A DNA stretch of 33,184 nucleotides, from NCBI RefSeq assembly GCF_900166585.1, contig NZ_FVZC01000003.1, forward strand, positions 1-33,184. The letters run 5' to 3'. This document shows, one piece after another, positions 1 through 7,357 of the stretch. Position 1 is the first letter of the stretch. Each line of letters opens with the position of its first letter. This stretch comes from Mesobacillus jeotgali (GTDB lineage Bacteria; Bacillota; Bacilli; Bacillales; Cytobacillaceae). The notes under the pieces are model-generated. The model saw nothing but the letters and a program-made list of their open reading frames with translations, was not told the origin of the DNA and did not search any database. Position numbers and translations under genes: made by a program.

Positions 1-54
1 TATTAGGCACGCCGCCAGCGTTCGTCCTGAGCCAGGATCAAACTCTCCAAAAAA
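1..54 (-). rRNA. 16S rRNA, 5' end only
   Basis: The reverse complement of the first ~50 bases contains the universally conserved 16S start region (AGAGTTTGATCCTGGCTCAG, followed by the GACGAACGCTGGCGG block). Only the first ~54 nt are inside the window and the rest lies beyond the left edge. The mature 5' end is placed at about 52-55 by analogy with Bacillus 16S rRNA. It is transcribed leftwards from the tandem promoters at 196-316. Confidence 0.97.
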
Positions 55-144
55 GAGTTATGAGTTAGCTCATAAGTTAAAACGTTGGCTCATGTTCTTC
101 TATAATAGAAGCCATGAATAATTTATTATTTGTTGACGCTTGTT

Positions 145-164
145 TGTTTAGTTTTCAAAGAACA
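145..164 (-). promoter_or_regulatory. rrn leader boxA-like antitermination element
   Basis: On the minus strand the leader reads TGTTCTTTGAAAACTAAAC between the promoters and the 16S gene. A TGTTCTTTGAAAACTAAA-type block is a conserved part of Bacillus rRNA leaders and corresponds to boxA, the NusB/NusE-binding signal for rRNA antitermination. The assignment rests on sequence similarity from memory and on position. Confidence 0.7.
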
Positions 165-195
165 ATTTCGTGTGCCGCTCAGAAGCGACTTTAAT

Positions 196-225
196 AATTT
201 ATCACGTTACAGCATCGAATGTCAA
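196..225 (-). promoter_or_regulatory. rrn promoter P2 (SigA type)
   Basis: On the minus strand there is a perfect TTGACA at 220-225, then an 18-nt spacer and TAAATT at 196-201. It lies about 140 nt upstream of the 16S gene, downstream of a second promoter at 288-316, which matches the tandem P1/P2 layout of Bacillus rRNA operons. Confidence 0.7.
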
Positions 226-287
226 CAACTTTTTTTGATTTGTTTTTCACGTTCAAAATGTTGTTATCTGTTCGCGACTGTTTCTAT

Positions 288-316
288 ATACTATCACCGG
301 TTATGCCCAGAGTCAA
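288..316 (-). promoter_or_regulatory. rrn promoter P1 (SigA type)
   Basis: On the minus strand TTGACT (311-316) is followed after 17 nt by TAGTAT (288-293). Together with the promoter at 196-225 it would drive the 16S gene at the left edge. It sits just downstream of the ptsG terminator. Confidence 0.6.
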
Positions 317-370
317 CACCATTAAACCTTGAAATTATTGGAAAAAAATCAAGCCCGCCGTTTCTCAGAA

Positions 371-412
371 AATAACAGCAGCCAGTCTCAAATATGGAGA
401 CTGGCTGCTTTT
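371..412 (-). terminator. rho-independent terminator of ptsG
   Basis: A perfect 12-bp stem (378-389 with 397-408, GCAGCCAGTCTC and its complement) has a 7-nt loop. Reading on the minus strand it is followed by a T-rich stretch. It begins 10 nt past the ptsG stop codon and insulates ptsG from the rRNA promoters. Confidence 0.85.
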
Positions 413-417
413 CGTTC

Positions 418-2499
418 TTATTTAGAGATCGTAATAATGTTCTCTTCATTCACATCTACATTGCCTTGCTTGTTAATAACAATGCTTTCGCCTTCAGAAA
501 GATTCGTGAATACAATCGGAGTAATGATTGACGTTGCATTTTCCTTAATGTAACCAAGGTCAACTTTCAATAATGGCTGCCCCTTTGTTACTGTGTCATT
601 TTCTGAAACAAGAGTTTCGAACCCTTGCCCTTTTAGATTAACTGTATCTATGCCTACATGAATGAGGATTTCTCTTCCGGCTTCAGAAAGGACTCCAATC
701 GCATGTTTTGTCGGGAACACATTGACGATCTTTCCATCTACAGGAGATACAATTGTGCCTTCTGTAGGAACAATCGCAAAGCCGTCACCCATCATCTTGC
801 CTGAGAATACTTGATCAGGCACTTCTGTGATTGGTTTGATTTCCCCTTTAATAGGAGAAACGAATATTTCAGCAGGAACAGCAGGATCTGTATCAAGGTG
901 AGTCTGCAATGCTTCCGGATTCACTTCTTCAATCTGCTGTTCAACCTCTTTCGCCTGGTTCGTTTCAAGCGGACGAGGCTTCTTGCCGCTCATGATGTCT
1001 TTCATTTGGCCCTTAATTGTTTCTGAACGAGGACCAAAGATGGCCTGGATGTTGTTGCCGACTTCTAGAACGCCAGCTGCTCCAAGTTTTTTCAAACGAT
1101 CCTTGTCGACATCTTTAATATCATTTACGGATACACGAAGACGGGTGATACAAGCATCAAGGTGAGCGATATTTTCCTGTCCGCCCATTGCTTCAAGCAC
1201 CTGATACGGAAGATCGCCAGCCTGCCCTTTCGATCCGGCTGGTTCCTCATCTTCATCAGCCGCTTCACGGCCCGGAGTCATTAGATTAAATTTGCGGATT
1301 GCGAAACGGAAACCAAAATAGTAGATTACCGCAAATACTAAACCTACAGGAATGACAATCCACGCATTTGTCTGCGGGTTGATCAGACCGAACAAAATGT
1401 AGTCAATGAGACCACCGGAGAATGTCATACCGATTTTTACATCTAATAGGTGCATCGTCATGAAAGATAGACCTGCAAAAATCGCATGTACTCCGAACAG
1501 GACTGGTGCTACGAACAGGAATGAGAACTCTAGAGGTTCTGTGATACCTGTCAGGAATGAAGTCAACGCGGCAGATACCATGAGACCGCCGACAACTACT
1601 TTTCTTTCAGGACGCGCTTCGTGATAGATCGCCAAAGCTGCAGCCGGAAGACCAAACATCATGAATGGGAATTTACCAGTCATGAAAGTACCAGCAGTAA
1701 GGTTTTGTACATTATCTGCGATTTCAGCCATGAAGATACGCTGATCCCCGCGTACTACTTCTCCAGCCTGTGTTGTGTACTGACCAAACTCATACCAGAA
1801 TGGTGAATAGAAAATATGGTGCAATCCGAATGGAATCAAAGAACGCTCTACAACACCGAAAATGAATGCTGACAGAGTCAGGTTTGCATGAACCATGTTT
1901 TGCGAGAATGCATTTAAGCCATTTTGGATTGGAGGCCAAATGACAAGCATCAATAAACCGAGCAGGATAGCTGTTCCAGCGGTGATAATTGGAACGAATC
2001 GCTTACCGGCAAAGAAACCAAGGTAAGATGGCAATTCGATTTCATAGAACTTGTTGTAAAGGGCAGCCGCAATGATACCAACGATGATACCTCCGAACAC
2101 CCCTGTCTGCAGGGTCGGCACTCCAAGGATATTTGCGTAGTTTAGTCCATTAACATCTTCTGGAGTGATTTGTAAAACAGTACCCATTGTCACATTCATG
2201 ATCAGGTAACCGATAATCGCCGCAAGACCGGCAACTCCTTCACCTCCAGCCAAACCTACAGCTACACCAACCGCAAACAACAGCGGCAGATTTCCGAAGA
2301 CAATGTCTCCGGCTTTTTGCATGACAGCAGCTACCATATCGACGCCGCTGTTATCTAAAAATGGAGCAAGCTCCAGCAGGGCGGGGTTGCGAAGCGCAGC
2401 ACCAAGAGCAAGCAATATACCTGCAGCTGGCAGCAAGGCAACCGGAAGCATCAGCGCTTTCCCTACTTTTTGAAGAACACCAAAAGCTTTCTTGAACAT
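418..2499 (-). CDS. ptsG: PTS glucose-specific EIICBA component
   Basis: This is the glucose permease of the phosphotransferase system, a membrane protein that imports glucose and phosphorylates it to glucose-6-phosphate. From the chosen start it has 693 residues, close to B. subtilis PtsG. The EIIC membrane domain covers ~1-405 with the GITEPLEF motif near 318-325. EIIB follows, with the phosphorylated cysteine in DACITRLRV (Cys450), then a linker and EIIA with the active histidine in [12 protein letters not shown] (His614). The reading frame stays open 42 codons further upstream, but that stretch is the leader terminator. The ATG at 2499 has AGGAGG just upstream and starts the family-typical [20 protein letters not shown]. 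It is probably controlled by GlcT through the RAT element and terminator in its leader. Confidence 0.97.
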   Translation of the reverse strand: MFKKAFGVLQKVGKALMLPVALLPAAGILLALGAALRNPALLELAPFLDNSGVDMVAAVMQKAGDIVFGNLPLLFAVGVAVGLAGGEGVAGLAAIIGYLIMNVTMGTVLQITPEDVNGLNYANILGVPTLQTGVFGGIIVGIIAAALYNKFYEIELPSYLGFFAGKRFVPIITAGTAILLGLLMLVIWPPIQNGLNAFSQNMVHANLTLSAFIFGVVERSLIPFGLHHIFYSPFWYEFGQYTTQAGEVVRGDQRIFMAEIADNVQNLTAGTFMTGKFPFMMFGLPAAALAIYHEARPERKVVVGGLMVSAALTSFLTGITEPLEFSFLFVAPVLFGVHAIFAGLSFMTMHLLDVKIGMTFSGGLIDYILFGLINPQTNAWIVIPVGLVFAVIYYFGFRFAIRKFNLMTPGREAADEDEEPAGSKGQAGDLPYQVLEAMGGQENIAHLDACITRLRVSVNDIKDVDKDRLKKLGAAGVLEVGNNIQAIFGPRSETIKGQMKDIMSGKKPRPLETNQAKEVEQQIEEVNPEALQTHLDTDPAVPAEIFVSPIKGEIKPITEVPDQVFSGKMMGDGFAIVPTEGTIVSPVDGKIVNVFPTKHAIGVLSEAGREILIHVGIDTVNLKGQGFETLVSENDTVTKGQPLLKVDLGYIKENATSIITPIVFTNLSEGESIVINKQGNVDVNEENIITISK

Positions 2500-2544
2500 A
2501 GGAAGACCTCCTGTTATTTTTTCTCCTAAAGCGGTTACAAACAT

Positions 2545-2648
2545 TAAAAAAACAAATAAAAAAGGCATGAGAAAGATGTATCGAAAGAAGCATACGGATA
2601 TATTACCCATAAAACTCCATTTCAATTACATTCTTTACTCATGCCTGA
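2545..2648 (-). terminator. ptsG leader terminator (conditional)
   Basis: On the minus strand GGCATGAG (2638-2645) pairs with CTCATGCC (2564-2571). The helix extends inward through AAAGA/TCTTT and TGTA/TACA with small bulges. The 3' arm is followed by a long T-rich run (2545-2563). It lies between glcT and the ptsG start, and its 5' arm overlaps the antiterminator target, as expected for transcription attenuation relieved by GlcT. Confidence 0.85.
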
Positions 2649-2666
2649 TCGTATCAGTAACACGTA
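2638..2666 (-). promoter_or_regulatory. RAT (ribonucleic antiterminator) target for GlcT
   Basis: The minus-strand RNA ACGTGTTACTGATACGATCA followed by GGCATGAG resembles the ptsG RAT of B. subtilis as I remember it. It forms an imperfect hairpin that BglG/SacY-family proteins bind. It overlaps the 5' arm of the downstream terminator, so protein binding and termination are mutually exclusive. The adjacent upstream gene encodes GlcT, which supports the assignment. Confidence 0.85.
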
Positions 2667-2678
2667 AAAAATAAATGC

Positions 2679-3521
2679 TTATTTAACTTTTTTCTGAAGC
2701 CTTTGAAGATGCATCGTCAGATACACAGCTTCAGCATCGCATACTTGTTTTTTCAAGGTCTGCTGCATCACTTTAATGAGTTTCCACGAAAGATTGTAAC
2801 ATACCGGATATTCTTCTTTCAAGAGGGCTGCAAATTTTTCTGGCTCTTCCACTTTTTCTCCATTATTGACCCTTTCAATCGTGAAACGTATGTGGCGTAC
2901 AAGTCTTGTGTAGTCTATGCCTTCTTTATCGATTTCTATCTCAAGGTTTTCCTCAATCATTTGTACCAGTTTTGTCACAAGCTGTGAGTGTTTGTTCACA
3001 TCAGACAGATTGCGATTCATAACCGCGCTATGGATATGGAGAGCAACAAAGCCGACTTCCCCTACAGGAAGTTCAATTCCGGATTTTTCTTTAATCAACT
3101 GTACAACTTCCCTGGCGATTTCGAATTCATTTGGATACAGTGTCTTTGTTTCCACCAAAAATGGATTTTTGAACTCCATGCCATTCGCGATCCGGTTTAC
3201 CGCAAACATTAAATGGTCGGTCAGGGCAACATGGATGTGTTCGTTGAGCTGGCTGCCTGACCGTTGTTTGATTAATTCTATAGAAGAAATTATTGCCTCG
3301 TGCAGATCATTTTCAACAAAAGGCAATAGCTTGATGTAGTTTGCCTGCTCTTTTTGATCCCTAAGGACAAACGTTTTTTCCGCCTGGCCTTCTTCTATTA
3401 AGTCTCCCTTTTTCCGATTGAAGCCGATGCCTTTGCCGATCAGGATCACTTCCCCGAAGTTTGGATGGTCAGCAATCAAGACATTATTATTCAGCCCTTT
3501 TTTCACTTCGATTTTGTCCAT
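2679..3521 (-). CDS. glcT: BglG-family transcription antiterminator GlcT
   Basis: This RNA-binding antiterminator controls ptsG according to the phosphorylation state of the glucose PTS. The 280-residue protein has the CAT RNA-binding domain at ~1-58 (VKKGLNNNVLIADHP, GKGIGF). Two PTS regulation domains follow: PRD1 (~75-170, with conserved His103 and His162) and PRD2 (~180-280, with His210 and His271). The ATG at 3521 is preceded by GGGGAA at suitable spacing. It has its own promoter (3556-3584) and lies directly upstream of ptsG, whose leader carries the RAT. By family knowledge EIIB phosphorylates PRD1 when glucose is absent, blocking antitermination. Confidence 0.95.
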   Translation of the reverse strand: MDKIEVKKGLNNNVLIADHPNFGEVILIGKGIGFNRKKGDLIEEGQAEKTFVLRDQKEQANYIKLLPFVENDLHEAIISSIELIKQRSGSQLNEHIHVALTDHLMFAVNRIANGMEFKNPFLVETKTLYPNEFEIAREVVQLIKEKSGIELPVGEVGFVALHIHSAVMNRNLSDVNKHSQLVTKLVQMIEENLEIEIDKEGIDYTRLVRHIRFTIERVNNGEKVEEPEKFAALLKEEYPVCYNLSWKLIKVMQQTLKKQVCDAEAVYLTMHLQRLQKKVK

Positions 3522-3555
3522 GCCGGTTCCCCGTTTCAGCTTGTTCTATGGGAAT

Positions 3556-3584
3556 ATCGTATATAACGGAGATTTAGAAGTCAA
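3556..3584 (-). promoter_or_regulatory. SigA-type promoter of glcT
   Basis: On the minus strand TTGACT (3579-3584) is followed after 17 nt by TACGAT (3556-3561). This is 35 nt upstream of the glcT ATG and downstream of the pbuG terminator, so glcT is expected to be transcribed independently of pbuG. Confidence 0.65.
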
Positions 3585-3618
3585 TCTGGAGTGTTTAGCA
3601 GGATAGCTTTAATTTTTG

Positions 3619-3651
3619 CCAAAAAAAAGATCCAGCGGAAGCCGCTGGACC
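3619..3651 (-). terminator. rho-independent terminator of pbuG
   Basis: The stem TCCAGCGG / CCGCTGGA (3631-3638 with 3642-3649, extended by flanking pairs) has a 3-nt loop. On the minus strand it is followed by eight T. It lies just past the pbuG stop codon. Confidence 0.9.
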
Positions 3652-3658
3652 GAATTGT

Positions 3659-4990
3659 CTATTCTGTTAAAAAGACAAAGTAGAGAACGAAAATCACAAA
3701 GAACAAATACATAATCGGATGAACTTCTCTTGATTTCCCTTTCACAAGCATGGTGATTGGGTAGAAAATGAATCCTGCTGCGATTCCTGTTGCGATACTG
3801 GACGATAGCGGCATTGAAATCATTGTCAGGAATGATGGCACTGCAATTTCAAAGCGGCCCCATTCGATTTTGCCAAGAGAAGAAACCATCAGTACACCAA
3901 CGATGATCAACGCTGGTGCAGTTACCGCCGAAGTAACAACCGATAAAAGCGGGAAAAAGAATAGCGATAACAGGAAGAATCCCGCTGTTACTAAAGAGGC
4001 AAATCCACTTCGTGCTCCTGATGCTACTCCGGCAGACGATTCAATATACGATGTTGTTGTCGATGTACCGAAGATTGAACCGACAAGAGATGCAATAGAG
4101 TCAGCGAAAAGTGCACGCCCTGCACGCGGTAATTTATTATCCCTCATAAGCCCAGCCTGGTTTGCTACTGCAACTAGTGTTCCAGCGTTATCAAAGAAAT
4201 CTACGAACAGGAAGGTCAAAATGATTCCCATCATTGTCGCCGTGTAGAAAGATGGGTCGCCGAATGCAGTGAAAACTGCTCCGAATGTAGGAGCTACGCT
4301 CGGTACTGCGCCGACTACTTGTTTAGGTGTATCAATAAGGTTAAAAATCATTCCGACAATAACAGTGATGATGATTCCGAAAAATACTGCACCGTGAATG
4401 CCTCTTGTCAGCATGATGACGGTGATCAACAATCCGAATAGAGCAAGCAATGTATTGCCATTTGTCAGGTCACCCAGTCCAACAAGTGTAGCTGGATTAT
4501 CGACGATGATTCCTGCATTTTTTAATCCAATGAACGTGATGAACAATCCGATACCCGCTCCTACTGCGTGTTTAAGTTCAACCGGGATAGCATTAATCAG
4601 TTTTTCACGCCAGCCTGTAATGGTAAGCAATAGGAAGAAAACACTAGAAATGAATACTGCTGCAAGTCCATGCTGCCATGGAGCACCATGACTTAAAACG
4701 ACGGTATAGGCAAAGAATGCATTCAAACCCATCCCTGGTGCCAGGGCGATTGGGTATTTACCGATCAAGCCCATGATGATCGATCCGACTGCTGCCGCTA
4801 GCGCTGTTGCGACGAAAACCGCACCATAATCCAATCTTAAAGCATCTGGCAGGTCCTTAATGTCCGCCAATGTCAATGTGATTGGGTTAACAATCAGAAT
4901 ATAAGCCATCGCAAGGAATGTGGTCATCCCGCCGATGAATTCGCGGCGATAGTTTGTGCCAAGCTTTTCAAACTCAAAATATTTCTTCAT
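3659..4990 (-). CDS. pbuG: guanine/hypoxanthine permease (NCS2, AzgA-like)
   Basis: This multi-spanning inner-membrane purine base transporter imports guanine and hypoxanthine. The 443-residue protein begins MKKYFEFEKLGTNYRRE, carries the family motif APGMGLNAFFAYTVV and has about a dozen hydrophobic segments. Length and sequence agree with B. subtilis PbuG (YebB). The open frame extends 58 codons further upstream, but that region encodes the riboswitch terminator. The ATG at 4990 has GGGGGAAAG at the right distance. It is transcribed alone from the promoter at 5214-5242 through a guanine-type riboswitch. Its upstream neighbour guaA belongs to the same pathway, and the gene pair is conserved in Bacillus. 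Confidence 0.95.
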   Translation of the reverse strand: MKKYFEFEKLGTNYRREFIGGMTTFLAMAYILIVNPITLTLADIKDLPDALRLDYGAVFVATALAAAVGSIIMGLIGKYPIALAPGMGLNAFFAYTVVLSHGAPWQHGLAAVFISSVFFLLLTITGWREKLINAIPVELKHAVGAGIGLFITFIGLKNAGIIVDNPATLVGLGDLTNGNTLLALFGLLITVIMLTRGIHGAVFFGIIITVIVGMIFNLIDTPKQVVGAVPSVAPTFGAVFTAFGDPSFYTATMMGIILTFLFVDFFDNAGTLVAVANQAGLMRDNKLPRAGRALFADSIASLVGSIFGTSTTTSYIESSAGVASGARSGFASLVTAGFFLLSLFFFPLLSVVTSAVTAPALIIVGVLMVSSLGKIEWGRFEIAVPSFLTMISMPLSSSIATGIAAGFIFYPITMLVKGKSREVHPIMYLFFVIFVLYFVFLTE

Positions 4991-5028
4991 TTTTCTTTCC
5001 CCCTGAATGGAATTCAGGAAATAAGGCC

Positions 5029-5060
5029 AAAAAGAAAACGCCACGGGATACCGGGGCGCT
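5029..5060 (-). terminator. riboswitch-controlled terminator of pbuG
   Basis: On the minus strand GCGCCCCGG (5051-5059) pairs with CCGTGGCGT (5039-5047) with one mismatch and a short loop. It is followed by TTTTCTTTTT (5029-5038). It sits between the purine aptamer and the pbuG ribosome-binding site and is the expected expression platform. Confidence 0.8.
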
Positions 5061-5117
5061 GACTGCAGGCAATTCCGGCGCAATAAAATAATAGATTGCA
5101 AGCCAGAATTATATACC

Positions 5118-5182
5118 TCGTAGTCAAGCCATTTACGGTAGCTCGGTAGAAACTTTTGGGCCATATCCCCAAGATTATACGA
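5118..5182 (-). promoter_or_regulatory. purine riboswitch, guanine/hypoxanthine type (pbuG leader)
   Basis: On the minus strand all conserved aptamer blocks occur in order: TATAATC, GGATATGG, AAGTTTCTACC, CCGTAAA and GACTACG. P1 is closed by TCGTA/TACGA, and P2 and P3 can be formed. The base corresponding to position 74 (the C in GACTA) is cytosine, which pairs with guanine or hypoxanthine rather than adenine. A terminator follows at 5029-5060, so ligand binding is expected to switch pbuG off. Confidence 0.95.
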
Positions 5183-5213
5183 CGAATTATGACAAATTAT
5201 TAAGTTCAGTTAC

Positions 5214-5242
5214 ATTCTAACAGGACTTTTGCCCTGAGTCAA
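5214..5242 (-). promoter_or_regulatory. SigA-type promoter of pbuG
   Basis: On the minus strand TTGACT (5237-5242) is followed after 17 nt by TAGAAT (5214-5219). It is located between the guaA terminator and the purine aptamer. Confidence 0.75.
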
Positions 5243-5275
5243 TAAAAAAAACGAACATTTTAATGTCCGTTTTTA
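5243..5275 (-). terminator. rho-independent terminator of guaA
   Basis: The stem ACGGACAT / ATGTTCGT (5263-5270 with 5251-5258, including G-T pairing) has a 4-nt loop and is followed on the minus strand by eight T. It lies 16 nt past the guaA stop codon. Confidence 0.85.
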
Positions 5276-5290
5276 GATATCGTTCGTCTT

Positions 5291-6838
5291 TTATTCCCAT
5301 TCAATTGTTGCAGGCGGTTTGCTCGTAATGTCATAGACCACCCGGTTCACGTGGTCCACTTCGTTAACGATCCTTGTAGAAATAATTTCAAGTACGTCCC
5401 ATGGAATCCTCGCCCAGTCTGATGTCATTCCATCAATTGAAGTGACTGCACGGATACCGATGGTGTAATCATATGTTCTGGCATCACCCATTACGCCAAC
5501 ACTGCGGATATCAGGCAGGACGGTGAAATACTGCCAGACTTCACGATCAAGGCCCGCTTTCTGGATCTCGTCTCGTAGGATGGCATCAGATTCACGAACA
5601 ATCTCAAGTTTTTCTTCAGATATCGCGCCAAGGACACGGATACCAAGACCTGGTCCAGGGAAAGGCTGGCGCCAGACGATTTCATCAGGAATGCCGAGCT
5701 CTGTACCCAGTGCACGGACTTCATCCTTGAATAATGTATTCAATGGTTCAATCAATTTGAACTGCATATCTTCAGGCAGGCCGCCGACATTGTGATGTGA
5801 TTTGATCGTCTGCGCAGTCGCCGTTCCGCTCTCAATTATATCGGTATATAAAGTTCCCTGAGCTAGGAACTCAATTCCCTCAAGTTTATCCGCTTCATCA
5901 TCAAATACGTAAATAAATTCATTTCCAATGATTTTGCGCTTCTGCTCAGGATCGGAAACACCCTCCAGCTTGCTGAGGAAACGGTCCTTCGCATCCACTT
6001 TAATCACATTCATATTGAAGCCATCGGCAAAAGTCTTCATGACGCCTTCTGCTTCATCCTTACGCAATAAGCCGTGATCAACGAAAATGCAAGTCAGCTG
6101 GTCCCCGATCGCTTTGTGGATCAAGACCGCAACAACTGACGAATCGACGCCCCCGCTAAGCGCACAAAGAACTTTTTTATCACCTACAAGCTGGCGAATC
6201 TTCTCCATTTCAATCTCGATGAAATTCTCCATCGACCAATCGCCCTTGCATTCACATACTTTGAATACGAAATTTTTCAGAAGATCATTTCCGTAAATGG
6301 AGTGTCGTACTTCCGGGTGGAATTGGACCGCGTACAGCTTGCGGCCTTCGTCACTCATTGCCGCGATCGGGCAGGACGGGTTGATTCCATCCACCGTGAA
6401 GCCCGGAGGTGACATCGTGACTAGGTCACCATGGCTCATCCAGACAACCTGTTCACCAGGCGTACCTTCAAATAACCTATTCTGGTTGTGAAGTGTCAGC
6501 AAGGCTTTTCCATATTCACGGTTCTTCGCCTTCTCTACCTTCCCGCCAAAATGCATCGTCATCAGCTGCATTCCGTAGCAGATGCCAAGTATCGGCAGGC
6601 CAAGTTCGAAGATTTCCTCATCACAGCGGAACGCTCCCTCATCATAAACGCTATTTGGGCCGCCTGAGAAAATGATTCCCTTAGGGTTCATCTCCCTGAT
6701 TTCCGCTGCTGTAATGGTATGCGGATGAAGCTCGCTGTAGACGCCAAATTCCCGGATCCTTCTTGTGATCAACTGGTTATACTGGCTGCCAAAATCTAAA
6801 ACAACAATCATTTCCTGGTCTTGGAGCTCGGTTTTCAT
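5291..6838 (-). CDS. guaA: GMP synthase (glutamine-hydrolysing)
   Basis: This cytosolic enzyme converts XMP, glutamine and ATP to GMP, the last step of guanine nucleotide synthesis. From the chosen start it has 515 residues, near the family norm. The N-terminal class I glutamine amidotransferase domain has nucleophile Cys87 (GICYGM) and the His174/Glu176 pair (VQFHPEV). The ATP pyrophosphatase domain carries the PP-loop SGGVDSS at 228-234. The C-terminal dimerisation domain ends [15 protein letters not shown] start nine bases earlier would sit inside the ribosome-binding site. The ATG at 6838 has GAGGTG 6 nt upstream and is preferred. Transcription appears to begin near 7328, about 490 nt upstream, through a guanine riboswitch and a further folded leader. 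Confidence 0.97.
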   Translation of the reverse strand: MKTELQDQEMIVVLDFGSQYNQLITRRIREFGVYSELHPHTITAAEIREMNPKGIIFSGGPNSVYDEGAFRCDEEIFELGLPILGICYGMQLMTMHFGGKVEKAKNREYGKALLTLHNQNRLFEGTPGEQVVWMSHGDLVTMSPPGFTVDGINPSCPIAAMSDEGRKLYAVQFHPEVRHSIYGNDLLKNFVFKVCECKGDWSMENFIEIEMEKIRQLVGDKKVLCALSGGVDSSVVAVLIHKAIGDQLTCIFVDHGLLRKDEAEGVMKTFADGFNMNVIKVDAKDRFLSKLEGVSDPEQKRKIIGNEFIYVFDDEADKLEGIEFLAQGTLYTDIIESGTATAQTIKSHHNVGGLPEDMQFKLIEPLNTLFKDEVRALGTELGIPDEIVWRQPFPGPGLGIRVLGAISEEKLEIVRESDAILRDEIQKAGLDREVWQYFTVLPDIRSVGVMGDARTYDYTIGIRAVTSIDGMTSDWARIPWDVLEIISTRIVNEVDHVNRVVYDITSKPPATIEWE

Positions 6839-6861
6839 AAATTTCACCTCATTTAAAATAG

Positions 6862-6918
6862 AAACGCGGACTTCTTAAGTACAAGGTTATGTAAATAGTA
6901 TGGCTTGTTGCCGCGTTT
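6862..6918 (-). promoter_or_regulatory. terminator-like stem with alternative pairing before guaA
   Basis: On the minus strand AAACGCGG (6911-6918) is exactly complementary to CCGCGTTT (6862-6869). An inner helix ACAAG/CTTGT forms inside, and CTATTTT follows. The next 5' segment, AAGTCCG, is complementary to CGGACTT at 6952-6958. That pairing would compete with the stem because both use the CCG at 6867-6869. This looks like a second attenuator or anti-attenuator choice just before the guaA ribosome-binding site. The long loop and weak T tract make termination uncertain. Confidence 0.4.
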
Positions 6919-6964
6919 TTTGCTCATGCAGAAATGCGAAAGCTCATTGTTAAGTCCGAAGAGC

Positions 6965-7151
6965 GCTGCCCCTTAAAGGCCATGTCATCCCAAAAGCTAC
7001 CGCTTTCGGCTGTGCAATGCTTTCCTTCAAATCGTTCCTTATCCTTTGGCTGGCGGGTCTAGCCATCGTGCACATCGGAAGGCTCTACCGATACAGTAAG
7101 TCCTTCGACTTCATCGGGGTGAGCGTAACATAGACACGGGCTAGGCGCAGC
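6965..7151 (-). other. folded leader element or hairpin-type dispersed repeat upstream of guaA
   Basis: This part of the gene-free region between the riboswitch terminator and guaA is closed by GCTGCGCC (7144-7151) pairing with GGGGCAGC (6965-6972), with one mismatch. Inside, several nested stems are visible on the minus strand. CTAGCC pairs with GGCTAG. CCGAT pairs with ATCGG and encloses AAGTC-GAAG-GACTT. An 8-bp CCGAAAGC / GCTTTTGG hairpin has a 4-nt loop. No open reading frame with a plausible start fits it. I do not recognise a known riboswitch class. It may be a structured leader RNA or a dispersed hairpin repeat. Confidence 0.4.
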
Positions 7152-7159
7152 AAGACAAT

Positions 7160-7211
7160 AAAAAAAGCCAGACTCCTGCCCTCCAAGAAATAGGAAAGCA
7201 GAATTCCAGCT
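7160..7211 (-). terminator. guanine riboswitch expression-platform terminator (guaA leader)
   Basis: On the minus strand a 19-nt arm (7193-7211) pairs with 7166-7184 with a single mismatch, using several G-T pairs, across an 8-nt loop. A run of T follows (7160-7166). The segment CTGCTTTC in the 5' arm (7194-7201) is also complementary to GAAGGCAG (7232-7239), which forms the 3' strand of aptamer stem P1. Antiterminator and ligand-bound aptamer are therefore mutually exclusive, the arrangement of an OFF switch. Confidence 0.8.
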
Positions 7212-7234
7212 CGTTGCGAACGAAAAGAAGCCTG

Positions 7235-7305
7235 CCTTCATAGTCAAATCATTTCCGGTGATTTGGTAGATACTTTCGACCCATATTATCGAGGATATAT
7301 GAAGG
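7235..7305 (-). promoter_or_regulatory. purine riboswitch, guanine type, divergent (guaA leader)
   Basis: On the minus strand an 8-bp P1 (CCTTCATA / TATGAAGG) encloses GATAATATGG, AAGTATCTACC, CCGGAAA and GACTATG. These correspond to L2, J2/3, L3 and J3/1 of the purine aptamer, and P3 is a perfect AAATCA/TGATTT. The specificity base (C of GACTA) is cytosine, indicating guanine or hypoxanthine. Departures from consensus are CCGGAAA instead of CCGTAAA, GTATCT instead of GTTTCT, and a P2 with only about four clear pairs. A consistent antiterminator and terminator follow at once, and guaA is the next gene. Confidence 0.88.
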
Positions 7306-7327
7306 ATGATTCTATATAGTTGCACAC

Positions 7328-7357
7328 ATTGTATCAGTATAATATTTTAACGGTCAA
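7328..7357 (-). promoter_or_regulatory. SigA-type promoter of the guaA leader
   Basis: On the minus strand TTGACC (7352-7357) is followed after 18 nt by TACAAT (7328-7333), about 22 nt upstream of the purine aptamer. The -35 box overlaps the last codons of the upstream transglutaminase gene, so guaA has its own start although the preceding cluster lacks a clear terminator. Confidence 0.7.

Noticed and set aside
2500..2625. N-terminal extension of the ptsG frame by 42 codons
   Set aside because: It translates the leader terminator, has no ribosome-binding site, and the family-typical start with AGGAGG is at 2499.
4991..5164. N-terminal extension of the pbuG frame by 58 codons
   Set aside because: It covers the purine riboswitch and its terminator; the start at 4990 has a good ribosome-binding site and the expected N-terminus.
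6965..7151. T-box, ykkC/PRPP or other known second riboswitch ahead of guaA
   Set aside because: The diagnostic conserved blocks of these classes were not found by eye; left as an unclassified folded element.
7059..7325. 88-codon open frame upstream of guaA
   Set aside because: It runs through the purine aptamer and its terminator and has no ribosome-binding site; the RNA structures explain the sequence.
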